A stretch of 64,000 nucleotides of DNA from Streptomyces albireticuli (GTDB taxonomy: Bacteria; Actinomycetota; Actinomycetes; Streptomycetales; Streptomycetaceae), in NCBI RefSeq assembly GCF_002192455.1, contig NZ_CP021744.1, positions 3,750,001 to 3,814,000 on the forward strand, written 5' to 3'. The notes beneath the pieces were generated by a model. It was not told where the DNA came from, made no database searches, and saw nothing but the letters and a program-made list of their open reading frames with translations. Below, in pieces: positions 1-8,323 of the stretch; the first letter of the stretch is position 1; every line of letters starts with the position of its first letter. A program made the position numbers and the translations under genes.

Positions 1-65
1 CCCGGTTTCGGGAAGGGGCGGGGCTGGGGAAAAGGCCCCGCGCAGCGGCACCGCCCCACCCGCAT
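1..65. repeat. Partial copy of dispersed intergenic repeat (copy A)
   Basis: GC-rich sequence containing the phrases GGGAAGGGGCGGGGCTGGGG and AAAGGCCCCGCGCAGCGGCA. The same phrases recur near 9.7, 13.3, 23.4 and 25.6 kb. It abuts the 3' end of the transposase-like gene, and its left part is cut by the window edge. Confidence 0.6.
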
Positions 66-1289
66 TCACACCCGCACACCCACCCGCCCCGCCCGCCCCA
101 ACGCAGTGACCGCGTGTGCCGCCGACGCCAGCGTCACATGCCGGTGCCATCCCTTGAACGACCGCCCCGTGTAGTCCCGCATGCCCACCTGGTCGGAGAT
201 CTCCGCGAAGTCGCGGTCGACCCGGCGCGTCATCTTGCTCAGCTGCATCAGGGCCACCGGGTGCAGCGAGGTCATGTCGGTGAGCCAGAGGGCCGTGGGC
301 GAGGACTGGCCGTTCTCCCACTCGCCCATCAGCCGCAGGTCCCCCACGCCCGCCTGGCCGAGGGCCCGTACCGGCCGGGGCCCGCGGGCCGGCATCCGGA
401 CCCGGACGCTCGCGGACATGCTGGTCCGCAGCGTCTCCGCGGCGTCGTGGTCCGACCACATCACCGGGCGGCGCATGCCGGCGGCCGCGCCCATGATCTG
501 GTGGGCGGGCACCCCTTCAGCCCGGCAGCCGGGCAGCGCGGGGTCCGCCGCCGTCAGCCGGAAGGTGCTGCTGACGCGCACCAGCAGCGGGACGCCCGCC
601 TCCCGCAGCCGCCGGACGATCGCCCCGGTGTCGGTCTCCGGCGCGTCCAGGACCAGGGGCCGCACCGGGACGTCCCAGGTGGTGAGCATGTCCAGATAGG
701 CGCCGACCGCGCAGTCGCCGAGGGTCTCGGGGACCGTGCCGTCCGGGATGGAGGCGCGGGTCCGCCGCTCGTCGTCCTCCAGCCAGTCCTCCGACAGGTG
801 CAGCCGCCAGTTGACGGGCGTCGCCATCTCGTCGGACGCCGCCCAGACGCCGACGGCCTGCTGCGCGTTGAGCACCTGGCCGAGCGCCGGGAAGAAGCGC
901 CGGTCGACGCCGACGGAGTGCCGGCCGCCCTTGGGGATCACCATCGGCCGGACGACCCAGGCCTGCGGCGGCGCGATCCGGCCGAGGTGGCGGACGAGCG
1001 CCTGGCGCACCGGCTCCCAGTCCCAGATGGAGCTGGAGATGAAATGGTGCATGCTCTGTTCCGTCGCCGATCCGCCGATGAGCGCGGCGATGTTCCGAAT
1101 GGTTTTACGGCCCTGTCCGCCGAGCAGTCCGCGAAGGTATTCCAGGCCCTTTCGGCGCTGGTCGCTCCGGGGCAGCGTCGCGAAAAGCTCCGAACAGAGT
1201 TCGGTGAGCATCGCGTCGTAGGCCCCGGCGTACTTCGGTGCGTGCGGCTGCCTTCTGACGTCGTCGGGGTACAGGGCAAGAGTGCTCAT
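66..1289 (-). CDS. IS701-like DDE transposase-related protein, probably catalytically dead
   Basis: A 407-residue protein with the layout of IS701-type (DDE_5) transposases: an N-terminal helical part, then PKGGRHSVGVDRRF, a WRLHLSEDWLEDDERR block and LVLDAPETDT. In active family members the first block carries the first catalytic Asp (DDTGFPKKG-like). Here that place reads VVRPMVIPKGG, so the Asp is missing. The second Asp (LVLDA) is kept. I start at the ATG at 1289 because AGGGA lies five bases upstream; a longer reading to 1391 has no such site. No terminal inverted repeats or target duplication were found around it. It diverges from the flavin oxidase. Inference: a domesticated transposase fold, perhaps a DNA-binding protein, rather than a live insertion sequence. 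Confidence 0.75.
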   Translation of the reverse strand: MSTLALYPDDVRRQPHAPKYAGAYDAMLTELCSELFATLPRSDQRRKGLEYLRGLLGGQGRKTIRNIAALIGGSATEQSMHHFISSSIWDWEPVRQALVRHLGRIAPPQAWVVRPMVIPKGGRHSVGVDRRFFPALGQVLNAQQAVGVWAASDEMATPVNWRLHLSEDWLEDDERRTRASIPDGTVPETLGDCAVGAYLDMLTTWDVPVRPLVLDAPETDTGAIVRRLREAGVPLLVRVSSTFRLTAADPALPGCRAEGVPAHQIMGAAAGMRRPVMWSDHDAAETLRTSMSASVRVRMPARGPRPVRALGQAGVGDLRLMGEWENGQSSPTALWLTDMTSLHPVALMQLSKMTRRVDRDFAEISDQVGMRDYTGRSFKGWHRHVTLASAAHAVTALGRAGRVGVRV

Positions 1290-1401
1290 TGCGTTCCCTA
1301 TCTCGGATCCGATGGGGCGAGCGGCGCGAAGTGATGTCTCCACAGTGCCGTTTCCGCCCACCGCCGCATAGGTGCGTAAGTCACCTGGCACACCGGACGG
1401 G

Positions 1402-1418
1402 TGGTGGATGATCCACCA
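1402..1418. promoter_or_regulatory. 17-bp palindrome in divergent promoter region
   Basis: TGGTGGAT-G-ATCCACCA is a perfect 8+1+8 palindrome in the 365-base gap (1290-1654) between the divergent transposase-like gene and the flavin oxidase gene. Its size and place suit a repressor operator, but no regulator can be assigned. Nothing else coding is visible in the gap. Confidence 0.4.
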
Positions 1419-1654
1419 TCACTCACCCAGCGTGAACGGAACGGGCGGGCCCTGACGCTGCGCTCCGAATGGGCTCGGAATTCTAAGTTCCAGAAACGGA
1501 CTTGACTGACTGCGCCCGGCCACCGGAATACATCTGGAGTTACCCCGGGCCGCTGCATACCGTCCCTCCGGACACGCGATACCGGCCATGGCCGGAAGAG
1601 GCGTGGCCGGTTTCGCCCCGCGCTTCCGCGGGGCCCACGGGGGAGGAACTTCCA

Positions 1655-3187
1655 TTGATCAGCAGAAGGTCGCTCGTCGGAGCCGGCGCCGGGATCGGCG
1701 CCGCCGGAGCACTCATGGCGGGCGGCGTCCCCCTGCCGGGCCGGGCCCGCGCCTTCGCGGCGGGCGCCCCCTGGGCCCGCCTGCGTGAGCGGCTGACCGG
1801 CGGACTCGTGCTGCCCGCCGACCCGTCGTACCCCGTGGCCAAGCAGCTCCAGCTGGCCCAGTACGACACCGTCGAGCCGCAGGCCGTCGCGTACTGCGCG
1901 AGCGCCGCCGACGTCACGGCGTGCGTGCGGTTCGCGCGGGAGCACCGGCTCGCCGTCGCCGCGCGCAGCGGCGGCCACAGCTTCGCGGGTTACTCGACGA
2001 CCCCCGGGCTGGTGATCGACGTGTCCCGGCTGAACGCGGTCCGGCTTGGCCGCGACACCGTCCGGCTGGGCCCCGGCGGCCAGGGTGTGGACGTGGTGCA
2101 CGCCCTGGACCCGTACGGCGTCCAGGTGGCCGGGGGCACCTGCCCGACCGTCGCCGCGGGCGGCTGGCTGCTCGGCGGCGGGCTCGGGCCGCACGCCCGG
2201 CGGTTCGGGATGGGCTGCGACCGGCTGGTGTCGGCGCGGGTGGTGCTCGCCGACGGCACCGTCACCCGCTGCTCGGAGCGGGAGGACGCCGATCTGTTCT
2301 GGGCGCTGCGCGGCGGGGGCGGCGGGAACTTCGGCGTCGTCACCGAGTACGAGGTGCGGCCCACCCGGCTGCCGTCGATGGTGGTCTTCACCCTGACGTT
2401 CGCGTGGGCGGCCGCCGCCGACGCGATGCTCGCGTGGCAGCAGTGGATCGCGGCCGGCCCGGTGGAGCTCGCCGCCGAGCTGTCGGTCACGCTCGCCACC
2501 GACGGCCCGGCCGGCATCGAGCCGGCGGTGCAGGTCAGCGGCACCTTCGCGGGTACCGCCGGGGTGTGCGACCGGCTTCTCGACCAGCTCGTCGCGGCGG
2601 CCGGGGCGCGCCCGCTCACCCGGGAGGCGGCCGAACTCCCCTACCGGGCCGGGATGATGAAGATCTTCGGCTGTGCCGACCGGAGCGTCCCCGAGTGCCA
2701 CCGGACCGGCTACTCCCCGCAGGCGCGGCTGCCGCGCGACAACTACGTCACCGGCCGGAACCTCTACTTCACCCGGCCCTGGACCGCGCAGGCCGCCCAG
2801 GAGGCCCTGCGGGCCTTCGAAGCGGCGCTCCGGCCGGGGCAGTTCCGCTTCCTCGGCCTGTTCGCCTACGGCGGGCGGATCAACGAGGTGGACCCGAAGG
2901 CCACCGCCTTCGTCCACCGGGACGCCCTCTTCGAGGCCGACTACCAGGCCGGCCTCACCACGCCGGCGCCCGCGAGGGAGCAGCGGGAGGCCGCGCAGGC
3001 CTGGGCCGACGGCGGGTACGCCGCCGTCCTCCCGTGGTCCAACCGCCGTTCGTACCAGAACTACATGGACCCGGCGCTGCGCGACTGGCGCGAGGCGTAC
3101 TACGGACAGAACTACGAACGGCTGCGCGCGGTCAAGCGGGCCTACGACCCGTACGGCTTCTTCCGCTTCGCGCAGGGCATCGACTGA
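1655..3187 (+). CDS. Tat-exported FAD-linked oxidoreductase (BBE family)
   Basis: A 510-residue secreted flavoenzyme of the berberine-bridge/6-hydroxynicotine-oxidase-like group. The TTG at 1655 is chosen because GGAGGAA sits six bases upstream and the product then opens with ISRRSLVG, a twin-arginine signal followed by a hydrophobic stretch ending near Ala-Phe-Ala. The FAD-binding_4 domain has RSGGHS (His108) and GGTCPTV (Cys163), the two residues that carry bicovalent FAD in this family. The C-terminal BBE domain reads YQNYMDPAL and ends YDPYGFFRFAQGID. Known of the family: oxidation of alcohols, sugars or alkaloid-like substrates with O2, often in secondary metabolism. The substrate cannot be read from sequence. 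The alpha/beta hydrolase gene follows 29 bases downstream and may be co-transcribed. Confidence 0.9.
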   Translation: MISRRSLVGAGAGIGAAGALMAGGVPLPGRARAFAAGAPWARLRERLTGGLVLPADPSYPVAKQLQLAQYDTVEPQAVAYCASAADVTACVRFAREHRLAVAARSGGHSFAGYSTTPGLVIDVSRLNAVRLGRDTVRLGPGGQGVDVVHALDPYGVQVAGGTCPTVAAGGWLLGGGLGPHARRFGMGCDRLVSARVVLADGTVTRCSEREDADLFWALRGGGGGNFGVVTEYEVRPTRLPSMVVFTLTFAWAAAADAMLAWQQWIAAGPVELAAELSVTLATDGPAGIEPAVQVSGTFAGTAGVCDRLLDQLVAAAGARPLTREAAELPYRAGMMKIFGCADRSVPECHRTGYSPQARLPRDNYVTGRNLYFTRPWTAQAAQEALRAFEAALRPGQFRFLGLFAYGGRINEVDPKATAFVHRDALFEADYQAGLTTPAPAREQREAAQAWADGGYAAVLPWSNRRSYQNYMDPALRDWREAYYGQNYERLRAVKRAYDPYGFFRFAQGID

Positions 3188-3216
3188 CGCGACGCACGCC
3201 GCATAGGGTGACCTGT

Positions 3217-3987
3217 GTGACCAGTGAGTTAGTAGCGACGCACACGCTTGTCCAAGGGGCGCACGGCAAGGCCGTCGACGTCTACGGGCCCGCCGGCGGG
3301 CCCGGGGCCGGGGGCGCACCCGTCGTACTGCTGTGGCACGGCGCGGGGCCGGACGAACGGGCGATGATGGCGCCCGTCGCGCGGGCCGCCGCCGCCCGGG
3401 GCCTGGTGGTCTTCGTCCCGGACTGGCGCTCCGACGCACCGGACCGCGGCCGGGCGCACCTGCTGGACTCCCTTGCCCACGCCCACGACCACGCGGCGGA
3501 GCACGGCGGTGACGCCGGCCGGCTCGTGGTCGCGGGGTGGTCGGCGGGGGCGGGCGCCGCCGCGGGTCTCGCCACGCACCCGGGCCCGTCCGGCCACCCG
3601 CGTCCCAGCGCGGTCGTCGGCATCGCCGGACGGTACGACCTCCCGGCGCGCACCACGGGGCGGGTGCCCCTCGACGACCTCGCCGAGTGGGAGGACGCCG
3701 CCGCCCGGGTGCCCGTACGGCTGGTGCACGGCACCCGGGACGACACCTTGGACAGCGTCTCCTCGCGGCGGTTCGCGGCGGCCCTCGGCCGGCACGGCTG
3801 GCCGGTGGGTCTGGAGGAGGTGCCGACGGATCACGCCGGGGTCGTCATGACCCGCTTCGACCCGGCGGCCGGCCGCTGTGTGCCCGACACCGCGCCGCAC
3901 GCGGTCGAGGGCGGCCGGACCACGGTCCGGGCACTGCTGGAGGCGTCAAGGGGACTCGTGCGGCCGGGAATTCTACCGCTGGTGTAG
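3217..3987 (+). CDS. Alpha/beta hydrolase family protein
   Basis: A 256-residue protein with a complete alpha/beta-hydrolase signature: LLWHG (oxyanion-hole region, residue 41), the nucleophile elbow GWSAG (Ser109), an acidic residue in GTRDDT (Asp175 or Asp176) and TDHAG (His206). It resembles dienelactone-hydrolase-like esterases and has no signal peptide. GTG at 3217 is preferred, with AGGG eight bases upstream; GTG at 3208 is a possible alternative. It lies directly behind the secreted flavin oxidase. The substrate is unknown; an ester or lactone is the usual target of the fold. Confidence 0.8.
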   Translation: MTSELVATHTLVQGAHGKAVDVYGPAGGPGAGGAPVVLLWHGAGPDERAMMAPVARAAAARGLVVFVPDWRSDAPDRGRAHLLDSLAHAHDHAAEHGGDAGRLVVAGWSAGAGAAAGLATHPGPSGHPRPSAVVGIAGRYDLPARTTGRVPLDDLAEWEDAAARVPVRLVHGTRDDTLDSVSSRRFAAALGRHGWPVGLEEVPTDHAGVVMTRFDPAAGRCVPDTAPHAVEGGRTTVRALLEASRGLVRPGILPLV

Positions 3988-4139
3988 GGGATTCCGGAGA
4001 ATGTCCTCGGTTTTACTTGGAGCCCACGGCGAATGTGGTGGAATTCTCTCGGATCGGGAAGCGGCCCGGGAAGCGGGCGGCAATAAAGATCCGTCCGCGG
4101 ATTTCACCAGGTCGCAGGAAGCACCCTGAAGAGGACCTC

Positions 4140-4490
4140 ATGCAGGTGCCCACCCACACCATGCCGGCCCACGTCATGTCGGCCCACTGCGTGGTCGCCT
4201 TTCCCGACGTGGTCGACATCGGGAACGCCCCGGACGTCCGCGGCGCCCTGCGCACGATCATCCAGGACCACGGCGGCCGCTGCCGCGCCCTGGTCGCCGA
4301 CCTCTCCGCGTCCCGCTTCGCGACGGCGACGGCGCTCTCGGTGCTGGTGGAGGCACGGCAGTTGGCACGGGACGAGGGCATGGCGCTGTACGTGGTGGCG
4401 CCCGCGCCGCTGACGAGGAAGGTGTTCGCGCTGACGGGCCTGCGCGAGGTGATGCCGGTGTTCCGCACCCTGGACGAAGTCCCCCGGTAG
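4140..4490 (+). CDS. STAS-domain protein (anti-sigma factor antagonist-like), atypical phosphosite
   Basis: A 116-residue single STAS domain. The beta strand ALVADLSASRF matches the DLSxxxF core of SpoIIAA/RsbV-type proteins. The following loop, usually DSSG or DSTG with the phosphorylated Ser, reads ATATAL (residues 61-66), so both the Asp and the canonical Ser are gone. GAGGA a few bases before the ATG supports this start. Family role: binding anti-sigma kinases to release a sigma factor. Without the serine, normal switching by phosphorylation is unlikely; it may be constitutive or bind another partner. It converges on a second STAS gene. Confidence 0.75.
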   Translation: MQVPTHTMPAHVMSAHCVVAFPDVVDIGNAPDVRGALRTIIQDHGGRCRALVADLSASRFATATALSVLVEARQLARDEGMALYVVAPAPLTRKVFALTGLREVMPVFRTLDEVPR

Positions 4491-4562
4491 CCGGGGACGC
4501 CCGGGAGCGGAACCCCGGCGGGCCCCGGGGATCACGGGCCCTGGAGAGAGGGCGTCCGCCTC

Positions 4563-4934
4563 CTACGCCGGCACGCTCCCGCCCTCCCCCACGCGCCCGT
4601 ACGGGAACGCGTCCACGATCGTGAACCCGCCCTCGACCCCGGTCACCCGCAGCACCCGGAAGACCCGCGGAGCGCCCCGCACCAGGCGCAGCCGTCCGCC
4701 TCTCCGGAGCACCCGCTCCCGGGCCCTCAGCAGCAGCCGCAGCCCGCTCGCGTCCAGGAACGTCACCCCGCGGAGATCGATGACGACATCCGCCCGGAAC
4801 CTTTCCGTCAGCGCGTCCACCCGCGGCCCGAGCTCCTGTTCCGCCAAAATATCTATTTCACCGTGCAGTTCAATGATGATCGCCCCGCTCGCCACACGCT
4901 CACTCATGGCGAAGGAGGGCCACTCCGCGCCCAT
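4563..4934 (-). CDS. STAS-domain anti-sigma factor antagonist
   Basis: A 123-residue STAS protein. GAIIIELHGEIDI is the first strand pair, and VVIDLRGVTFLDASGLRLLL carries the switch loop, here Asp61-Ala-Ser-Gly. The loop keeps the frame of DSSG but the first Ser is Ala, leaving Ser63 as the only candidate phosphosite. The ATG at 4934 has GAGAGG about four bases upstream; a start at 4907 is possible. Expected role: releasing a sigma factor from an anti-sigma kinase in a SigB-type pathway. The two SigF-like sigma genes at 6.3-8.2 kb and the PP2C and HATPase proteins at 47-59 kb are possible partners, which is inference. Confidence 0.8.
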   Translation of the reverse strand: MGAEWPSFAMSERVASGAIIIELHGEIDILAEQELGPRVDALTERFRADVVIDLRGVTFLDASGLRLLLRARERVLRRGGRLRLVRGAPRVFRVLRVTGVEGGFTIVDAFPYGRVGEGGSVPA

Positions 4935-5618
4935 GTCGCCTCTCACCGACCTCCCTCGGCCGCATATGCCGTCCACCTTTTGGTGCCCCGGCAGTACATG
5001 AATCTCACCTACGTCGCAAAGCTGTGATCGCCGCTCATGGCATTCGGCGGTACGCCGTGGGAGGGCCGAGGGGGCCGGGACGGCCGGAGAGGGTGGGCCC
5101 GGACCGCGTGGGAGCACTCAGGGGCTCAGGCGCGCCGCGGGGCGAACGGGTGCGCGCGGGGGTGGCGCGGAAGGCGCGCGCCGAGGTGTCCGGGGCGCCG
5201 CGGGGAAGGGCCGGGGAGGACAGGAGAGAAGGGGAAGGAGAAGTGCAGGTCGGGGGAAGCGGCATCGGGGGGAAAGCCGCTCCCCCCGGCGAGGACACGC
5301 CCTCAAAGTCACGGGCCGCAGTCGGGGGGAGTCGCGGCCCGGACCCCGCAGTGAGGTCATGTCCCTGGCCCCGGCGGATTCCTGCCAGATCCGAGGGCCA
5401 TTACCCCCATCCTCCGCCCCCGCGGGAGCCCGTCGTGCGGCCGAAGGGCCCTCCTTGCCGGGCCTTTGGTCCTTAAAGGTCCGGTGAGGACGCGCCGGCC
5501 GCCCCGCGCCGTATTCGTCCATACGTACGGTTGGCCGGTTAGACTCTCGCGATCACAGCGCCACCGGCGTCGGGAGCGACCGCCGAGGCACCGGGGACAA
5601 CAGGGGAGACAGTGCGTC
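4935..5618. other. Intergenic region, no gene recognised
   Basis: 684 bases upstream of both the second STAS gene and the small membrane-protein gene. The reading frames inside are Pro/Arg/Gly-rich without family features or consistent ribosome sites. A TAGACT-like -10 hexamer near 5539 may serve the downstream small gene, but no matching -35 was found at normal spacing. Confidence 0.5.
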
Positions 5619-5783
5619 GTGGCCAAAGCGAAGAAGATCGCGCTCTACGCCGTCGGCATTTTCGTGGCCTACACCATCATCCACTCCCCCGCCCGGTCGG
5701 CCGAGCTCGTCCAGATAGGGTTCGAGGGCATCTCGGACGCCGCCAAGAGCGTCGGTGAGTTCATGACCCAGCTGATCAACTGA
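5619..5783 (+). CDS. Small membrane protein, function unknown
   Basis: A 54-residue protein starting at GTG: basic N-terminus (AKAKK), one hydrophobic helix (about residues 7-22) and an amphipathic tail ending GEFMTQLIN. GGGGAG lies about ten bases upstream. The next gene (Dabb protein) starts ten bases after its stop, so the two look like one operon ending at the terminator at 6213. No family name is recognised. Real-gene status rests on the tight spacing, the plausible membrane topology and ordinary codon choice. Confidence 0.6.
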   Translation: MAKAKKIALYAVGIFVAYTIIHSPARSAELVQIGFEGISDAAKSVGEFMTQLIN

Positions 5784-5793
5784 GGGCAGACCC

Positions 5794-6087
5794 GTGATCC
5801 GTCACCTCGTCCTGTTCAAGCTCAACGAGGGCGTCGAGCGCGACGACCCGCGTGTCGTCGCCGGCGTGCAGGCGTTCGAGAAGCTCGGCGGCCTCGTCCC
5901 CGAGGTGGAGTTCTGGGAGTGCGCCTGGAACATCTCGGACCGGCCGATCGCCTACGACTTCGCCATCAACTCCGCCGTCGCGGACCCCGAGGCGCTCCAG
6001 CGCTACCTGGACCACCCGGCCCACCAGGCGGGCGTCGCGCAGTGGCGCGAATTCGCCACATGGGTGATCGCCGACTACCCGTTCTGA
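5794..6087 (+). CDS. Dabb-family (stress-responsive A/B barrel) protein
   Basis: A 97-residue single dimeric alpha/beta barrel domain: IRHLVLFKLNEGV at the start, the FEKLGGLVPEVEFWECAWN region, and a YLDHPAHQAGVAQW helix typical of the Dabb family near the end. It starts with GTG, with GAGGG eight bases upstream. Members are small soluble proteins tied to stress responses or polyketide chemistry; no catalytic residues can be claimed here. It sits behind the small membrane protein and ahead of a strong terminator. Confidence 0.85.
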   Translation: MIRHLVLFKLNEGVERDDPRVVAGVQAFEKLGGLVPEVEFWECAWNISDRPIAYDFAINSAVADPEALQRYLDHPAHQAGVAQWREFATWVIADYPF

Positions 6088-6212
6088 GCGGTTCGCGAGC
6101 TCCCGCCGGCGCCCCGCGGGCGACCCCGCCGGCAGCTCTCCGATGCCTGGTCGGCGCCCCGCAGGCGCCCCCGGCAGACCCCCGCGGCACCCCTTCGCGA
6201 CCCCTTTCCCAG

Positions 6213-6247
6213 CGGACCCCTCGCCACCCCGGCGAGGGGTCCGTTTT
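6213..6247 (+). terminator. Rho-independent terminator after the Dabb operon
   Basis: A perfect 13-bp stem (6213-6225 with 6231-6243), a five-base loop, then TTTT. It separates the small-protein/Dabb operon from the first sigma factor gene. Confidence 0.9.
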
Positions 6248-6330
6248 GCGCCAACACGGCTCTATGCGGTGCTTGCACACAGTGCACATGTCTTGTGATG
6301 CTATGACCGCTTTTGCCGGATGAGTTGACC

Positions 6331-7218
6331 GTGAAGGGTGGCGTGACCGTGTCGGCCCGTACCGTCCCCGAAGCCACGCCCGAGACCCCGCCGCGCACCA
6401 CCCCGCGCCCCGCCCCGCAGCCGGAGGACCAGGAGCCCGGCCCGGGCCCGCGCAGCCGGGGGGCGGACGCCCGCGCGCTCACCCAGGTGCTCTTCAAGGA
6501 GTTCGTCACCCTCACCCCCGGCACCTCCGAGCACACCCGCGTACGGGCCGCCCTGATCGAGGCCAACCTCCCCCTGGTGCGCTACGCCGCGGCCCGCTTC
6601 CGCAGCCGCAACGAGCCCATGGAGGACGTGGTCCAGGTCGGCACCATCGGCCTCATCAACGCCATCGACCGCTTCGACCCCGACCGCGGGGTGCAGTTCC
6701 CGACCTTCGCGATGCCCACCGTCGTCGGCGAGATCAAGCGCTACTTCCGCGACAACGTCCGCACCGTCCACGTCCCCCGCCGGCTGCACGAGCTGTGGGT
6801 GCAGGTCAACGGCGCGAGCGAGGACCTGACGGTGCTGCACGGGCGCACGCCCACCACCGCGGAGATCGCCGAGCGGCTGCGGATCCCGGAGGAGGAGGTG
6901 CTGGCCTGCATCGAGGCCGGCCGCTCCTACCACGCCACCTCGCTGGAGGCCGCCCAGGAGGGCGACGGGCTGCCCGGCCTGCTGGACCGGCTCGGCTACG
7001 AGGACCCCGCACTCGCCGGGGTCGAACACCGGGACCTCGTGCGCCATCTGCTCGTCCAACTGCCGGAGCGCGAGCAGCGCATTCTGCTGCTGCGCTATTA
7101 CAGCAATCTGACGCAGTCGCAGATCAGCGCCGAGCTGGGCGTCTCCCAGATGCACGTCTCCCGGCTGCTCTCCCGGTCCTTCGCCCGGCTGCGGTCCGCA
7201 AATCGAATCGATGCCTAA
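6331..7218 (+). CDS. RNA polymerase sigma factor, SigB/SigF/SigG subfamily
   Basis: A sigma-70 factor of about 295 residues. Region 2 contains LPLVRYAAARFRSRNEPMED, VQVGTIGLINAIDRFD and PTFAMPTVVGEIKRYFRD. Region 3 follows, then region 4 with LTQSQISAELGVSQMHVSRLL, the -35-binding helix-turn-helix. This architecture is that of Streptomyces general-stress and sporulation sigma factors held by anti-sigma kinases. The N-terminus is a Pro/Ala/Arg-rich tail of about 50 residues. The start is unsure: GTG 6331 has GGATGAG upstream, while TTG 6313 and GTG 6349 are alternatives. The next gene encodes a close paralogue, an arrangement like S. coelicolor sigF/sigN (from memory). A terminator lies just upstream, so it has its own promoter. 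Confidence 0.9.
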   Translation: MKGGVTVSARTVPEATPETPPRTTPRPAPQPEDQEPGPGPRSRGADARALTQVLFKEFVTLTPGTSEHTRVRAALIEANLPLVRYAAARFRSRNEPMEDVVQVGTIGLINAIDRFDPDRGVQFPTFAMPTVVGEIKRYFRDNVRTVHVPRRLHELWVQVNGASEDLTVLHGRTPTTAEIAERLRIPEEEVLACIEAGRSYHATSLEAAQEGDGLPGLLDRLGYEDPALAGVEHRDLVRHLLVQLPEREQRILLLRYYSNLTQSQISAELGVSQMHVSRLLSRSFARLRSANRIDA

Positions 7219-7376
7219 CCCTCACGGGTGACACCCCTCCGATGTCAGTGGGCAGATATGTCGACTTGACGCTACAGCGTGTTGCCGACATGTGACATTC
7301 TGCTGGAACTGCGTTTGCCACAGCCCGGCCTCCGGTATTCAGGTGGAGGCTGAACCCCTCGCACGAGGGAGTTGCT

Positions 7377-8240
7377 GTGACCCGTCCGCGACCTCAAGGG
7401 GGTGGCATGTCCGTAGACCTGGGCAGCGCGAAGGTGCTCGCCAACGACGCACCGCACGCCGTGCTCGACGACTGCGAAGCCATCGACACCCGCACCCTCT
7501 CCCGCTCGCTCTTCCTGCGGCTCGCCGCGCTCGACAGGGACAGCGCGGAGCGTACGTACGTCCGCGACACCCTCATCGAGCTCAACCTCCCCCTGGTGCG
7601 CTACGCCGCGGCCCGCTTCCGCAGCCGCAACGAACCGATGGAGGACATCGTCCAGGTCGGCACCATCGGCCTGATCAAGGCGATCGACCGTTTCGACTGC
7701 GAACGGGGGGTGGAGTTCCCGACCTTCGCGATGCCGACGGTCGTCGGGGAGATCAAGCGTTTCTTCCGTGACACCAGTTGGTCCGTGCGGGTGCCGCGCC
7801 GGCTCCAGGAGCTCCGGCTCGCCCTGACGAAGGCGAGCGACGAGCTCGCGCAGAAGCTCGACCGGTCGCCGACCGTCCCCGAACTCGCCCTGTGCCTGGG
7901 CGTCTCGGAGGACGACGTGGTCGACGGCCTGGCCGTGGGCAACGCCTACACCGCCAGCTCACTGGACTCCCCCTCCCCCGAGGACGACGGCGGCGAGGGC
8001 TCCCTCGCGGACCGCCTGGGTTACGAGGACAGCGCCCTGGAGGGCGTGGAGTACCGCGAGTCGCTCAAGCCGCTGCTGGCGAAGCTGCCGCCCCGCGAGC
8101 GGCAGATCATCATGCTCCGCTTCTTCGCCAATATGACGCAGTCGCAGATCGGCGAGGAGGTCGGCATCTCCCAGATGCACGTCTCCCGGCTGCTCACACG
8201 GACGCTCTCGCAGCTCCGGGAAGGACTCATCGCCGACTGA
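7377..8240 (+). CDS. RNA polymerase sigma factor, SigB/SigF/SigN subfamily
   Basis: A 287-residue paralogue of the preceding sigma factor. The region-2 core is almost the same (RYAAARFRSRNEPMEDIVQ, GLIKAIDRFDCERG, TVVGEIKRFFRD), and region 4 ends LTQ/MTQ-type QSQIGEEVGISQMHVSRLLTR. GTG 7377 has GAGGGAG upstream. ATG 7407 also has an excellent AAGGGGG site, so the first ten residues are uncertain. A 158-base gap separates the two sigma genes and holds an imperfect palindrome (about 7257-7291), which suggests separate control. Likely regulated by STAS and anti-sigma partners. Confidence 0.9.
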   Translation: MTRPRPQGGGMSVDLGSAKVLANDAPHAVLDDCEAIDTRTLSRSLFLRLAALDRDSAERTYVRDTLIELNLPLVRYAAARFRSRNEPMEDIVQVGTIGLIKAIDRFDCERGVEFPTFAMPTVVGEIKRFFRDTSWSVRVPRRLQELRLALTKASDELAQKLDRSPTVPELALCLGVSEDDVVDGLAVGNAYTASSLDSPSPEDDGGEGSLADRLGYEDSALEGVEYRESLKPLLAKLPPRERQIIMLRFFANMTQSQIGEEVGISQMHVSRLLTRTLSQLREGLIAD

Positions 8241-8323
8241 CCACGTCCGGGCGCCACTCCCCGGACGCACCGGCCGCCGGCCGGTGTATGTACACCTGAC
8301 GAGTCGTCAGCCACACTGTGCCG

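Noticed and set aside
66..1289. Complete insertion sequence of the IS701 family
   Set aside because: No terminal inverted repeats or target duplication found, and the first catalytic Asp is missing.
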